Shown here: piece after piece, positions 26,017 through 34,102 of the stretch | Position numbering within the stretch: position 1 is the stretch's first letter | How the letters are laid out: the number at the start of each line of letters is the position of its first letter | Assembly: GCF_001945365.1 (NCBI RefSeq) | Contig: NZ_MSTQ01000016.1 | Location: forward strand, 50,704-114,703 | Length of the DNA stretch: 64,000 bases | DNA from: Pseudomonas reinekei | GTDB taxonomy: Bacteria; Pseudomonadota; Gammaproteobacteria; Pseudomonadales; Pseudomonadaceae | Reading direction: 5' to 3' | Notes under the pieces: generated by a model | What the model saw: only the letters and a program-made list of their open reading frames with translations | The model's database searches: none | What the model was told of the DNA's origin: nothing | Made by a program: the position numbers and the translations under genes

Positions 26017-26097
26017 ATCGCTAGCAGGCTAGCTCCCACAGGGGATTTATGTACACCATGGATCCAGTGTGGGAGCTAGCCTGCTAGCGATGAAGGC
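26017..26097. repeat. REPIN flanking the RAYT gene (GCTAGC subtype)
   Basis: ATCGCTAGCAGGCTAGCTCC and GGGAGCTAGCCTGCTAGCGA are inverted around about 30 bp. The tip sequence GCTAGC differs from the GCGAGC subtype seen elsewhere in the window. Confidence 0.88.
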
Positions 26098-26111
26098 AAC
26101 ACAATTTCAGT

Positions 26112-26570
26112 TCAAACCCAAATGGCATCCCACAGCGGATAGTCGCCCAGTTTTTCAACCAAACCTGCCCGCAACGGGTTGGCCACGATATATCGAGCCA
26201 CCTTCACCAGCTCTTCTTCCCTTCTTAAGGCCCGGTCATGAAAGCCTTTTTGCCAGAGAGTGACCTTGCGGCCAGTAAACTGATTTACCGCTTTGGTACT
26301 CATCGATTTGGTCCTCTGCATGAGGTCACACAATGATCCCTGTTGTAACTCGACCAACCAATGAAAATGATCGGGCATGACGACCCAAGCCAGTGAGTTA
26401 GCGAAACCTTGGTCCTGAGCGCAGCGAAATTGATTGACCACTGCTCTCCCCGAGTTGAAGTCTTTGAATATCGGCTCTCGGTCACGTGTATTGGTAGTTA
26501 TCAGGTAAATGCGGTTGGATTCGGCATAGCGGCCGATGCGCAAGCGATTTGAGGCGGGTAGATCAGGCAT
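26112..26570 (-). CDS. tnpA_REP: REP-associated tyrosine transposase (RAYT)
   Basis: A 152-residue IS200/IS605-like Y1 transposase. It has the HUH motif MPDHFHWLVEL near residues 65-75 and a candidate catalytic tyrosine in VARYIVANPLRAGLV near the C-terminus, a typical RAYT ending. RAYTs are single-copy domesticated transposases that recognise and cleave REP DNA. REPINs flank it on both sides, as expected. AAGGG precedes the ATG by eight bases. The gene looks intact. It sits between the TetR gene and the glyoxylate cluster and is probably not part of their function. Confidence 0.9.
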   Translation of the reverse strand: MPDLPASNRLRIGRYAESNRIYLITTNTRDREPIFKDFNSGRAVVNQFRCAQDQGFANSLAWVVMPDHFHWLVELQQGSLCDLMQRTKSMSTKAVNQFTGRKVTLWQKGFHDRALRREEELVKVARYIVANPLRAGLVEKLGDYPLWDAIWV

Positions 26571-26661
26571 TCCTTTGCCCTTGCATGATTAATTCATGAG
26601 TAAGGCTAGTCCTGATATTCCCCAATGGAGGGACAGACATTTAGCGGGATGTGTCTGGGAG

Positions 26662-26749
26662 ATAGCCATCGCTAGCAGGCTAGCTCCCACACTGGATCTG
26701 CGGCGTTCACAAATCCCCTGTGGGAGCCAGCCTGCTGGCGATGGCTATA
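26662..26749. repeat. REPIN flanking the RAYT gene (mixed GCTAGC/GCCAGC subtypes)
   Basis: ATAGCCATCGCTAGCAGGCT at one end and its inverted partner with GCCAGCCTGCTGGCGATGGC at the other enclose about 30 bp. The two tips are different subtypes, each internally compensated so that its hairpin is kept. Confidence 0.85.
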
Positions 26750-26767
26750 GATCAATCAATACAAAAC

Positions 26768-27208
26768 TTAAGCCACAACCCCCGCATCCGCCCTCAACCC
26801 CAACGCTTCAATCGCAGTGATCGCGCATTGCTCATCAACATCCGACAGATCCCCGCTGATTCCCACCGCCCCCAGCACATTCCCCGCGTGATCGCGGATC
26901 AACACGCCGCCCGGTGCCGGCACGACACTGCCCTGCCCCAGGCTATTCAATGCGGCGATGAAGGCCGGGCGTTGTTGGGCATCCAGTGCCAGCAGGCGCG
27001 AGCCCTTGCCCAGAGCAATGGCGCCCCAGGCTTTGCCGATGGCGACCTGCGGGCGCAGCAGGCTGGCGCCATCTTCGCGTTGCAGGGTAATCAGATGTCC
27101 GCCGGCATCCAGCACGGCGATGGTCAAGGGGGCTGCGGAGATTGCGCGCCCTGCGGTGATGGCCTCGTTGACCAGGTTGACTGCGACTTTCAAGGTTAAA
27201 GCGCTCAT
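26768..27208 (-). CDS. GlcG/HbpS-like protein (DUF336 family)
   Basis: A 146-residue protein, MSALTLKVAVNLVNEAITAGRAISAAPLTIAVLDAGGHLI. The motif VLDAGGHLITLQREDGAS and the later APGGVLIRDHAGNVLGAVGISGD are the conserved GlcG/HbpS core. A GAGGAC site precedes the ATG. The family occurs beside glycolate, propanediol and glyoxylate genes; some members bind haem or cobalamin-like cofactors, but the role here is unknown. It is divergent from gcl and shares its regulatory region. Confidence 0.85.
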   Translation of the reverse strand: MSALTLKVAVNLVNEAITAGRAISAAPLTIAVLDAGGHLITLQREDGASLLRPQVAIGKAWGAIALGKGSRLLALDAQQRPAFIAALNSLGQGSVVPAPGGVLIRDHAGNVLGAVGISGDLSDVDEQCAITAIEALGLRADAGVVA

Positions 27209-27301
27209 GGTGCCGTCCTCATTTTGTTTTTCGGAAAGCCGTGGGACTGCGCCGTTGTGCCGCAGTCCGATGCAACAAATAGAACACAATGAATTATTTT
27301 T

Positions 27302-27311
27302 TTGTATACAA
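27302..27311. promoter_or_regulatory. TTGTATACAA palindrome (glcG side)
   Basis: A perfect 10-bp palindrome about 94 bp upstream of the glcG-like start, in an AT-rich stretch. An identical copy lies 138 bp away near gcl. It is a likely operator half of a shared divergent control region. Confidence 0.6.
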
Positions 27312-27395
27312 TAATTCTCGAAAAGCGCCACATGCGACGAAAAGCCACAGTAGATTGGGCTTCCGACGAATGAAACGACCGCTTGAGAAAATGGA

Positions 27396-27425
27396 TTGAC
27401 CTGCGCCGTCCGCCGTGAATACACT
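27396..27425 (+). promoter_or_regulatory. Possible promoter of gcl operon
   Basis: TTGACC (27396-27401), an 18-base spacer and TACACT (27420-27425). The predicted start would be near 27432, just before the second TTGTATACAA site. Confidence 0.5.
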
Positions 27426-27439
27426 CTGCGCAAAGCCAC

Positions 27440-27449
27440 TTGTATACAA
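27440..27449. promoter_or_regulatory. TTGTATACAA palindrome (gcl side, probable operator)
   Basis: The second perfect copy, 28 bp upstream of the gcl ATG and just downstream of the candidate start point. A bound repressor here would block gcl transcription. Confidence 0.65.
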
Positions 27450-27476
27450 TTACAAAACGTAAAGAGGCACAAAACC

Positions 27477-29252
27477 ATGAGCAAAATGAGAGCAATCGAA
27501 GCCGCCGTTCTGGTGATGCGCCGTGAAGGGGTTGATACCGCTTTTGGCATCCCGGGTGCCGCAATCAACCCGCTGTACTCCGCCCTGCAAAAGGTCGGCG
27601 GCATCGATCACGTACTCGCTCGCCACGTTGAAGGCGCCTCGCACATGGCCGAGGGCTACACCCGCACCAAGGCCGGCAACATCGGCGTGTGCATCGGCAC
27701 TTCCGGCCCTGCCGGCACCGACATGGTCACCGGGCTCTACAGCGCCTCGGCCGATTCGATTCCAATCCTCTGCATCACCGGCCAGGCACCCCGCGCCCGT
27801 ATGCACAAGGAAGACTTCCAGGCTGTCGACATCACCAGCATCGTCAAGCCAGTCACCAAGTGGGCAACCACCGTTCTGGAACCGGGCCAAGTGCCCTACG
27901 CGTTCCAGAAAGCTTTTTATGAAATGCGCTCCGGCCGTCCAGGCCCTGTGCTGATCGACCTGCCGTTCGACGTGCAGATGGCTGAAATCGAATTCGACAT
28001 CGACGCTTACCAGCCACTGCCGCTGGCCAAACCGACCGCCAGCCGCGTTCAAGTCGAGAAGGCTCTGGCCTTGCTCGATCAAGCCGAGCGCCCATTGCTG
28101 GTGGCCGGTGGCGGCATCATCAATGCCGACGCCAGCGACCTGCTGGTCGAGTTCGCCGAGCTGACCGGTATCCCGGTCATCCCGACCCTGATGGGCTGGG
28201 GCACGATTCCGGACGATCACCCGCTGATGGTCGGCATGGTTGGCTTGCAGACGTCGCACCGCTACGGCAACGCGACCCTGCTCAAATCGGACGTAGTGCT
28301 GGGCATCGGTAACCGTTGGGCCAACCGTCACACCGGTTCGGTCGACGTGTACACCGAAGGCCGCAAGTTCATTCACGTCGACATCGAAGGCACGCAGATC
28401 GGCCGCGTGTTCACACCGGACCTGGGCATCGTGTCCGATGCCGCTGCCGCGCTGACCGTGTTCATCGAAGTCGCTCGCGAATGGCAAGCCGCCGGCAAGC
28501 TGAAAAACCGCAGCGCCTGGCTGCAAGACTGCCAGCAGCGCAAAGCCAGCCTGCAGCGCAAGACTCACTTCGACAACGTGCCGGTCAAGCCGCAGCGCGT
28601 TTACGAAGAGATGAACCAGGTGTTCGGCAAAGACACCTGCTACGTCAGCACCATCGGTCTGTCGCAGATTGCCGGCGCGCAGTTCCTGCACGTCTACAAG
28701 CCGCGTCACTGGATCAACTGCGGTCAGGCCGGCCCGTTGGGCTGGACCATTCCGGCAGCGCTGGGCGTGGTCAAGGCCGATCCGAACCGTAAAGTCGTGG
28801 CCCTGTCGGGGGACTATGACTTCCAGTTCATGATCGAAGAATTGGCAGTGGGCGCGCAGTTCAAGCTGCCGTACATTCATGTGGTGGTCAACAACTCGTA
28901 CCTGGGTCTGATCCGTCAGGCACAGCGCGGTTTCGACATGGACTACTGCGTGCAGCTGTCCTTCGACAACCTCAACGCGCCGGAACTCAACGGTTACGGT
29001 GTCGACCACGTCGCAGTTGCCGAAGGCCTCGGTTGCAAGGCACTGCGTGTGTTCGAACCGGCTCAGATCCAGCCTGCCCTGCGCAAGGCCCAGGAGCTGA
29101 TTGAAGAGTTCAAGGTGCCCGTCATCGTTGAGATTATTCTGGAACGGGTGACCAACATTTCCATGGGCACCGAGATCAACGCCGTCAACGAATTCGAAGA
29201 CCTGGCGCTGGTCGGCAACGACGCACCGACCGCGATTTCGTTGCTGGATTAA
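27477..29252 (+). CDS. gcl: Glyoxylate carboligase (tartronate-semialdehyde synthase)
   Basis: A 591-residue ThDP enzyme that joins two glyoxylates to tartronate semialdehyde and CO2. The N-terminal MRREGVDTAFGIPGAAINPLYSAL has the Gcl-specific valine-like environment in place of the usual ThDP glutamate (GIPGAAINP), and the C-terminal domain shows the ThDP motif ALSGDYDFQFMIEELAVG...NNSYLGLIR. AAAGAGG precedes the ATG at 27477; the longer frame upstream overlaps the promoter. It is the first gene of the run gcl-hyi-glxR-ttuD-pyk. Confidence 0.97.
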   Translation: MSKMRAIEAAVLVMRREGVDTAFGIPGAAINPLYSALQKVGGIDHVLARHVEGASHMAEGYTRTKAGNIGVCIGTSGPAGTDMVTGLYSASADSIPILCITGQAPRARMHKEDFQAVDITSIVKPVTKWATTVLEPGQVPYAFQKAFYEMRSGRPGPVLIDLPFDVQMAEIEFDIDAYQPLPLAKPTASRVQVEKALALLDQAERPLLVAGGGIINADASDLLVEFAELTGIPVIPTLMGWGTIPDDHPLMVGMVGLQTSHRYGNATLLKSDVVLGIGNRWANRHTGSVDVYTEGRKFIHVDIEGTQIGRVFTPDLGIVSDAAAALTVFIEVAREWQAAGKLKNRSAWLQDCQQRKASLQRKTHFDNVPVKPQRVYEEMNQVFGKDTCYVSTIGLSQIAGAQFLHVYKPRHWINCGQAGPLGWTIPAALGVVKADPNRKVVALSGDYDFQFMIEELAVGAQFKLPYIHVVVNNSYLGLIRQAQRGFDMDYCVQLSFDNLNAPELNGYGVDHVAVAEGLGCKALRVFEPAQIQPALRKAQELIEEFKVPVIVEIILERVTNISMGTEINAVNEFEDLALVGNDAPTAISLLD

Positions 29253-29265
29253 TTGCTTGATCGCT

Positions 29266-29301
29266 CCCCTGTAGGAGCCGGCTTGCCGGCTCCTACAGGG
29301 G
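29266..29301. repeat. Single perfect REP hairpin between gcl and hyi
   Basis: A 17-bp perfect stem, CCCCTGTAGGAGCCGGC (29266-29282), pairs with its complement (29285-29301) over a TT loop. It is a GCCGGC-tip REP variant inside an operon, 27 nt before the hyi start, and could stabilise the upstream gcl message or lower read-through. Confidence 0.85.
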
Positions 29302-29328
29302 AAGCTCACACATAATTGGGAGACCACC

Positions 29329-30111
29329 ATGCCGCGTTTCGCAGCCAACCTGTCCATGCTGTTCACCGAACAGGACTTTCTTGCCCGTTTCGAAGCGGCC
29401 GCCAAGGCCGGTTTCAGTGGTGTCGAATACCTGTTCCCGTACGACTTCAGCTCCGCCGAAATCAAGGCCAAGCTCGACGCCAACGGTCTGACCCAAGTGC
29501 TGTTCAACCTGCCGGCCGGTGACTGGGCCAAGGGCGAACGCGGTATCGCGTGCCTGCCGGACCGCGTTGAAGAATTCCGCGCCGGCGTCGACCTGGCCAT
29601 CGCTTACGCGCAAGTGCTGGGCAATACCCAAGTCAACTGCCTGGCCGGTATTCGTCCGCAAGGCTTTGACGACGCCACCGTCGAGAAAACCTTCGTCGCC
29701 AACCTCAAATACGCGGCCGACAAATTGCAAGCGGCGGGTATCAAACTGGTGATGGAAGCGATCAACACCCGTGACATTCCAGGCTTCTACCTGAACAACA
29801 CGGCGCAAGCCCTGTCGATTCGCGAGCAGGTCGGCAGCGCCAACCTGTTCCTGCAATACGACATCTATCACATGCAAATCATGGAAGGCGACCTGGCCCG
29901 CACCCTGCAATCGCACCTGGGCGAGATCAACCATGTACAGCTCGCGGACAACCCGGGGCGTAACGAACCAGGCACCGGTGAAATCAACTACCGCTTCCTG
30001 TTCGAACACCTGGACCGCATCGGTTACCAGGGCTGGGTCGGTTGCGAATACAAGCCGCTGACCACCACCGAAGCGGGCCTCGGCTGGCTGAAAACCCACA
30101 ACGCGATCTGA
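29329..30111 (+). CDS. hyi: Hydroxypyruvate isomerase
   Basis: A 260-residue TIM-barrel enzyme of the AP-endonuclease-2 superfamily that interconverts hydroxypyruvate and tartronate semialdehyde. MPRFAANLSMLFTEQDFLARF is the typical Hyi start. The metal and catalytic acids are in VMEAINTRDIPGFYL and VGCEYKPLTTTEAGLGWL, and LQYDIYHMQIMEGDL holds the conserved Asp-His pair. A GGGAGA site precedes the ATG. Second gene of the glyoxylate cluster. Confidence 0.95.
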   Translation: MPRFAANLSMLFTEQDFLARFEAAAKAGFSGVEYLFPYDFSSAEIKAKLDANGLTQVLFNLPAGDWAKGERGIACLPDRVEEFRAGVDLAIAYAQVLGNTQVNCLAGIRPQGFDDATVEKTFVANLKYAADKLQAAGIKLVMEAINTRDIPGFYLNNTAQALSIREQVGSANLFLQYDIYHMQIMEGDLARTLQSHLGEINHVQLADNPGRNEPGTGEINYRFLFEHLDRIGYQGWVGCEYKPLTTTEAGLGWLKTHNAI

Positions 30112-30120
30112 CACAAATCC

Positions 30121-30210
30121 TGTGGGAGCGAGCCTGCTCGCGAAGAGGCCGGCACATTCAACATCTATGTTGCCTGGCACACCGCTATCGCGAGCAGGCT
30201 CACTCCCACA
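30121..30210. repeat. REPIN between hyi and glxR (GCGAGC subtype)
   Basis: TGTGGGAGCGAGCCTGCTCG and CGAGCAGGCTCACTCCCACA are inverted around about 45 bp. It sits inside the cluster. Confidence 0.85.
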
Positions 30211-30261
30211 AAAAGCAGTTCCCTATTTGCTTGAGCAAGACAAAAACAAGAGGATTTTCTC

Positions 30262-31152
30262 ATGGCTAAAATCGGATTTATCGGCACCGGCATCATGGGC
30301 CACCCAATGGCGGCGAACCTGCAGAAAGCCGGTCACAGCCTGTTCCTGTCGGCGCACCACGATGCCGCCCCTGCTGACCTGGTTGCCGCTGGCGCCGTTG
30401 CCCTGGCGAACCCGCAAGAAGTTGCCCAGGAAGCCGAATTCATCATCGTCATGGTGCCGGATACCCCGCAGGTCGATGACGTGCTGTTCCGCGCCGATGG
30501 CATTGCCGCCGGTATCGGCAAAGGCAAAGTGGTGATCGACATGAGCTCGATCTCGCCAACCGCCACCAAGGCCTTCGCCGCCAAAATCAACGAAAAAGGC
30601 GCCCAGTACCTCGACGCGCCAGTGTCCGGCGGCGAAGTCGGCGCCAAGGCGGCGACCCTGAGCATCATGGTCGGCGGCGATGCCGATGCCTTCGAACGCG
30701 CACTGCCGCTGTTCCAGGCCATGGGCAAGAACATTACCCTGGTCGGTGGCAACGGCGACGGTCAGACCGCGAAAGTGGCGAACCAGATCATCGTGGCGCT
30801 GAACATTCAGGCTGTGGCTGAAGCACTGTTGTTCGCTGCGAAAAACGGTGCCGATCCAGCCAAGGTGCGTGAAGCGCTGATGGGCGGTTTCGCTTCGTCG
30901 AAGATCCTCGAAGTGCACGGCGAGCGCATGATCAAGGGCACCTTCGATCCAGGCTTCCGCATCAGCCTGCACCAGAAGGACCTGAACCTGGCCCTGCAAG
31001 GCGCCAAGGAACTGAACATCAATCTGCCGAACACCGCCAACGCCCAGCAAGTGTTCAGCACCTGCGCGGCTATCGGTGGCAGCAACTGGGATCACTCGGC
31101 ACTGATCAAAGGCCTGGAGCACATGGCGAACTTCTCGATTCGCGATAAGTAA
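30262..31152 (+). CDS. glxR: Tartronate-semialdehyde reductase (2-hydroxy-3-oxopropionate reductase)
   Basis: A 296-residue beta-hydroxyacid dehydrogenase that reduces tartronate semialdehyde to D-glycerate with NAD(P)H. The Rossmann motif IGFIGTGIMGHPMAANL is at residues 4-20, the substrate motif DAPVSGGEVGAKAATLSIMVGG near 118-139 and the catalytic lysine in GNGDGQTAKVANQIIV near 170. The C-terminal HQKDLNLAL is also family-typical. Third step of the glycerate pathway after Gcl. Confidence 0.95.
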   Translation: MAKIGFIGTGIMGHPMAANLQKAGHSLFLSAHHDAAPADLVAAGAVALANPQEVAQEAEFIIVMVPDTPQVDDVLFRADGIAAGIGKGKVVIDMSSISPTATKAFAAKINEKGAQYLDAPVSGGEVGAKAATLSIMVGGDADAFERALPLFQAMGKNITLVGGNGDGQTAKVANQIIVALNIQAVAEALLFAAKNGADPAKVREALMGGFASSKILEVHGERMIKGTFDPGFRISLHQKDLNLALQGAKELNINLPNTANAQQVFSTCAAIGGSNWDHSALIKGLEHMANFSIRDK

Positions 31153-31168
31153 GTCCTGCCGCAAAACC

Positions 31169-31255
31169 TGTGGGAGCTAGCCTGCTAGCGATGAAATCGA
31201 CGCGGTGTGTCTGATAGACCTCAGTGCCTGAATCGCTAGCAGGCTAGCTCCCACA
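31169..31255. repeat. REPIN between glxR and ttuD (GCTAGC subtype)
   Basis: TGTGGGAGCTAGCCTGCTAG and CTAGCAGGCTAGCTCCCACA are inverted around about 45 bp. This is the same tip as the REPIN next to the RAYT gene. Confidence 0.87.
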
Positions 31256-31300
31256 GAGGTTCTAGCCGTTCTCCAATAACAAGAATTCCGGGAGCCCGCC

Positions 31301-32575
31301 ATGTCGGTCGATCCGCAACAACTGCTGCGCGAGCTGTTTGCCACAGCCATCGACGCGGCCCATCCGCAGCAAGTCCTCGAAGCCCATCTGCCTGCCGACC
31401 GCAGCGGTCGCGTCATTGTCATCGGTGCCGGCAAAGCCGCCGCGGCCATGGCCCAGGTGGTCGAGCGCTGCTGGCAGGGGCAAGTATCCGGTCTGGTGGT
31501 GACCCGTTACGGTCACGGCGCCCCGTGCGAAAAAATCGAAGTGGTCGAAGCCGCGCATCCGGTGCCTGATGCTGCCGGTCAAGCCGTGGCCAAACGGGTA
31601 TTCGAACTGGTCAGCAACCTGACCGAAGACGACCGCGTGATCTTCCTGCTCTCGGGTGGGGGTTCGGCGTTGCTCGCCCTGCCCGCCGCCGGCATCACCC
31701 TGGCCGACAAGCAATCGATCAACAAAGCCCTGCTCAAATCCGGGGCGACCATCGGCGAGATGAACTGCGTGCGCAAGCACCTCTCGGCGATCAAGGGCGG
31801 CCGTCTGGGCAAAGCCTGCTGGCCTGCCACTGTGTATACCTATGCGATTTCCGATGTGCCGGGCGACCTCGCCACGGTCATCGCCTCCGGCCCCACCGTG
31901 GCCGACCCGAGCACGTCCGCCGAAGCACTGGCGATCCTCAAGCGCTACAACATCGACGTGCCGGCCTCGGTGCGCACCTGGCTGCAAAGCCCGGAATCGG
32001 AAACGGTCAAACCTGGCGATCCGAGCCTGGCCCGCAGTCATTTCCAGTTGATCGCCAAGCCTCAGCAATCGCTTGAAGCGGCAGCGGTGAAGTGCCGTCA
32101 GGCGGGCTTCAGTCCACTGATCCTCGGCGATCTGGAAGGTGAATCCCGGGACGTGGCGAAAGTCCACGCGGGCATCGCGCGGCAGATCGTCCTGCACGGC
32201 CAGCCGCTGGCAGCGCCCTGCGTGATTCTTTCCGGCGGGGAAACCACCGTCACCGTGCGTGGCAATGGCCGTGGCGGACGCAATGCCGAATTCCTGCTCA
32301 GCCTGACCGACAGCCTCAAGGGCCTGCCCGGTGTCTACGCGCTGGCCGGTGACACCGATGGCATCGACGGCTCCGAAGACAACGCCGGCGCGATCATGAC
32401 CCCGGACAGTTACGAGCGTGCCGCCGCCCTTGGCCTGAGTGCCAGCGACGAACTGGACAACAACAATGGTTACGGCTACTTCGAGGCGCTGGACGCACTG
32501 ATCGTCACCGAGCCGACCCGCACCAACGTCAACGACTTCCGCGCCATTCTGATTCTCGAGAGCCCAAAACCATGA
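31301..32575 (+). CDS. ttuD: Glycerate 2-kinase / hydroxypyruvate reductase (MOFRL family)
   Basis: A 424-residue two-domain protein. The N-terminal GCK_II domain has VIVIGAGKAAAAMAQVVE and LLSGGGSALLALPAAGITL; the C-terminal MOFRL domain has ILSGGETTVTVRGNGRGGRNAEFLL and ALAGDTDGIDGSEDNAGA. Proteins of this family phosphorylate glycerate to 2-phosphoglycerate; older annotations call it hydroxypyruvate reductase. The link to pyk makes the kinase role most likely: 2-phosphoglycerate enters lower glycolysis. It overlaps pyk by four bases. Confidence 0.93.
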   Translation: MSVDPQQLLRELFATAIDAAHPQQVLEAHLPADRSGRVIVIGAGKAAAAMAQVVERCWQGQVSGLVVTRYGHGAPCEKIEVVEAAHPVPDAAGQAVAKRVFELVSNLTEDDRVIFLLSGGGSALLALPAAGITLADKQSINKALLKSGATIGEMNCVRKHLSAIKGGRLGKACWPATVYTYAISDVPGDLATVIASGPTVADPSTSAEALAILKRYNIDVPASVRTWLQSPESETVKPGDPSLARSHFQLIAKPQQSLEAAAVKCRQAGFSPLILGDLEGESRDVAKVHAGIARQIVLHGQPLAAPCVILSGGETTVTVRGNGRGGRNAEFLLSLTDSLKGLPGVYALAGDTDGIDGSEDNAGAIMTPDSYERAAALGLSASDELDNNNGYGYFEALDALIVTEPTRTNVNDFRAILILESPKP

Positions 32576-33987
32576 CGCCTGATAAAAAGGTCAAAATCCT
32601 CGCCACCCTCGGCCCTGCCACCGACGGAATAGATGACATCCGCGAGCTGGTACTGGCCGGGGTCAATATCTTCCGCCTGAACTTCAGCCACGGCGATCAC
32701 GCCGACCATGCCCAGCGCTATCAGTGGATTCGTGAAGTCGAGCGCCAGCTCAATTACCCACTGGGCATTCTGATGGACCTGCAAGGCCCGAAACTGCGGG
32801 TTGGCAAGTTCGCTGAAGGCAAGGTGCAACTGGTACGTGGCCAGGCCCTGCGCCTGGACCTGGATGCCACACCAGGTGACGAGCGCCGGGTCAACCTGCC
32901 GCATCCCGAGATCATTGCTGCGCTGGAGCCAGGCATGGACCTGCTGCTGGACGACGGCAAGCTGCGCCTGCGCGTGGTCACCAAGTACGCTGACGCCATC
33001 GACACCACGGTGCTCAACGGCGGTGAACTGTCGGATCGCAAAGGCGTGAACGTGCCACAAGCCGTGCTCGACCTCAGCCCGCTGACCGCCAAGGATCGTC
33101 GCGACCTGAGCTTCGGTCTGGAACTGGGAGTGGATTGGGTGGCGCTGTCATTTGTGCAGCGTCCGGACGACATCCGCGAAGCCCGCACGTTGATCGGCGA
33201 CAAAGCGTTTTTGATGGCCAAGATCGAGAAACCATCGGCCGTTGAGCAACTGCGCGAGATCGCCGAGTTGAGTGACGCCATCATGGTCGCTCGTGGTGAC
33301 CTGGGTGTGGAAGTGCCAGCCGAAAGCGTGCCGCAGATCCAGAAAAACATCATCAGCACTTGCCGCGAACTCGGAAAACCGGTGGTGGTGGCGACGCAGA
33401 TGCTGGAGTCCATGCGCTTCTCTCCGGCCCCAACCCGCGCCGAGGTCACCGATGTGGCCAACGCCGTGGCCGAAGGTGCGGACGCGGTGATGCTGTCGGC
33501 AGAAACCGCGTCCGGCGAATACCCGCTCGAAGCCGTGCAGATGATGAGCAAGATCATCCGCCAGGTGGAAAACGGCCCGGACTATCAGGCGCAACTGGAC
33601 GTCAGCCGGCCGAAAGCCGAGGCCACCGTTTCCGATGCCATCAGCTGTGCGATTCGTCGTATCAGCAACGTGCTGCCGGTGGCGGTATTGGTGAACTACA
33701 GCGAGTCGGGCACCTCGAGTTTGCGCGCCGCACGTGAACGCCCGACGGTGCCGATCCTCAACCTGACGCCGAACCTGCAAACCGCGCGCCGCCTGACCGT
33801 GGCGTGGGGCGTGCACTCGGTGGTCAACGATCGCCTGCGTCAGGTTGATGAAGTGTGCTCGACGGCGCTGGAGATCGCTCAGGCCCAGGGCATGGCGCAG
33901 CGTGGCGATACGTTGTTGATCACCGCGGGTGTGCCGTTTGGGCAACCGGGGTCGACTAACTCACTGCGTATCGAGACGTTGATCTAG
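32572..33987 (+). CDS. pyk: Pyruvate kinase
   Basis: A 471-residue enzyme with the barrel motifs KILATLGPAT, FRLNFSHG, MDLQGPKLRVG (substrate/ADP site), MAKIEKPSAVEQL (catalytic lysine), MVARGDLGVEVP and the MLSAETASGEYP end of the barrel; an alpha/beta C-terminal domain follows from about residue 345. It makes pyruvate and ATP from phosphoenolpyruvate. Co-transcription with ttuD suggests an isozyme dedicated to glycerate-derived carbon. The usual KRRTKIVCT start is reduced to KKVKILAT but is still recognisable. Confidence 0.95.
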   Translation: MTPDKKVKILATLGPATDGIDDIRELVLAGVNIFRLNFSHGDHADHAQRYQWIREVERQLNYPLGILMDLQGPKLRVGKFAEGKVQLVRGQALRLDLDATPGDERRVNLPHPEIIAALEPGMDLLLDDGKLRLRVVTKYADAIDTTVLNGGELSDRKGVNVPQAVLDLSPLTAKDRRDLSFGLELGVDWVALSFVQRPDDIREARTLIGDKAFLMAKIEKPSAVEQLREIAELSDAIMVARGDLGVEVPAESVPQIQKNIISTCRELGKPVVVATQMLESMRFSPAPTRAEVTDVANAVAEGADAVMLSAETASGEYPLEAVQMMSKIIRQVENGPDYQAQLDVSRPKAEATVSDAISCAIRRISNVLPVAVLVNYSESGTSSLRAARERPTVPILNLTPNLQTARRLTVAWGVHSVVNDRLRQVDEVCSTALEIAQAQGMAQRGDTLLITAGVPFGQPGSTNSLRIETLI

Positions 33988-34000
33988 AGCGCCCACCGGC

Positions 34001-34071
34001 CTCATCACCAGCAAGCCGGCTCCTACAGGGACAGCGTATTTCTGTAGGAGCTGGCTTGCCAGCGATGCAGG
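34001..34071. repeat. REPIN (GCCAGC/GCCGGC subtype with CTGTAGGAGC)
   Basis: CAGCAAGCCGGCTCCTACAG and CTGTAGGAGCTGGCTTGCCA are inverted around about 13 bp. It lies between pyk and the urea transporter gene. Confidence 0.8.
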
Positions 34072-34102
34072 CGACCCGGTTCCACTGAATTTTAGAACTG
34101 CC

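Noticed and set aside
27450..29600. A 716-codon minus-strand frame opposite gcl and hyi
   Set aside because: Antisense to well-supported enzymes; composition and lack of motifs mark it as a shadow.
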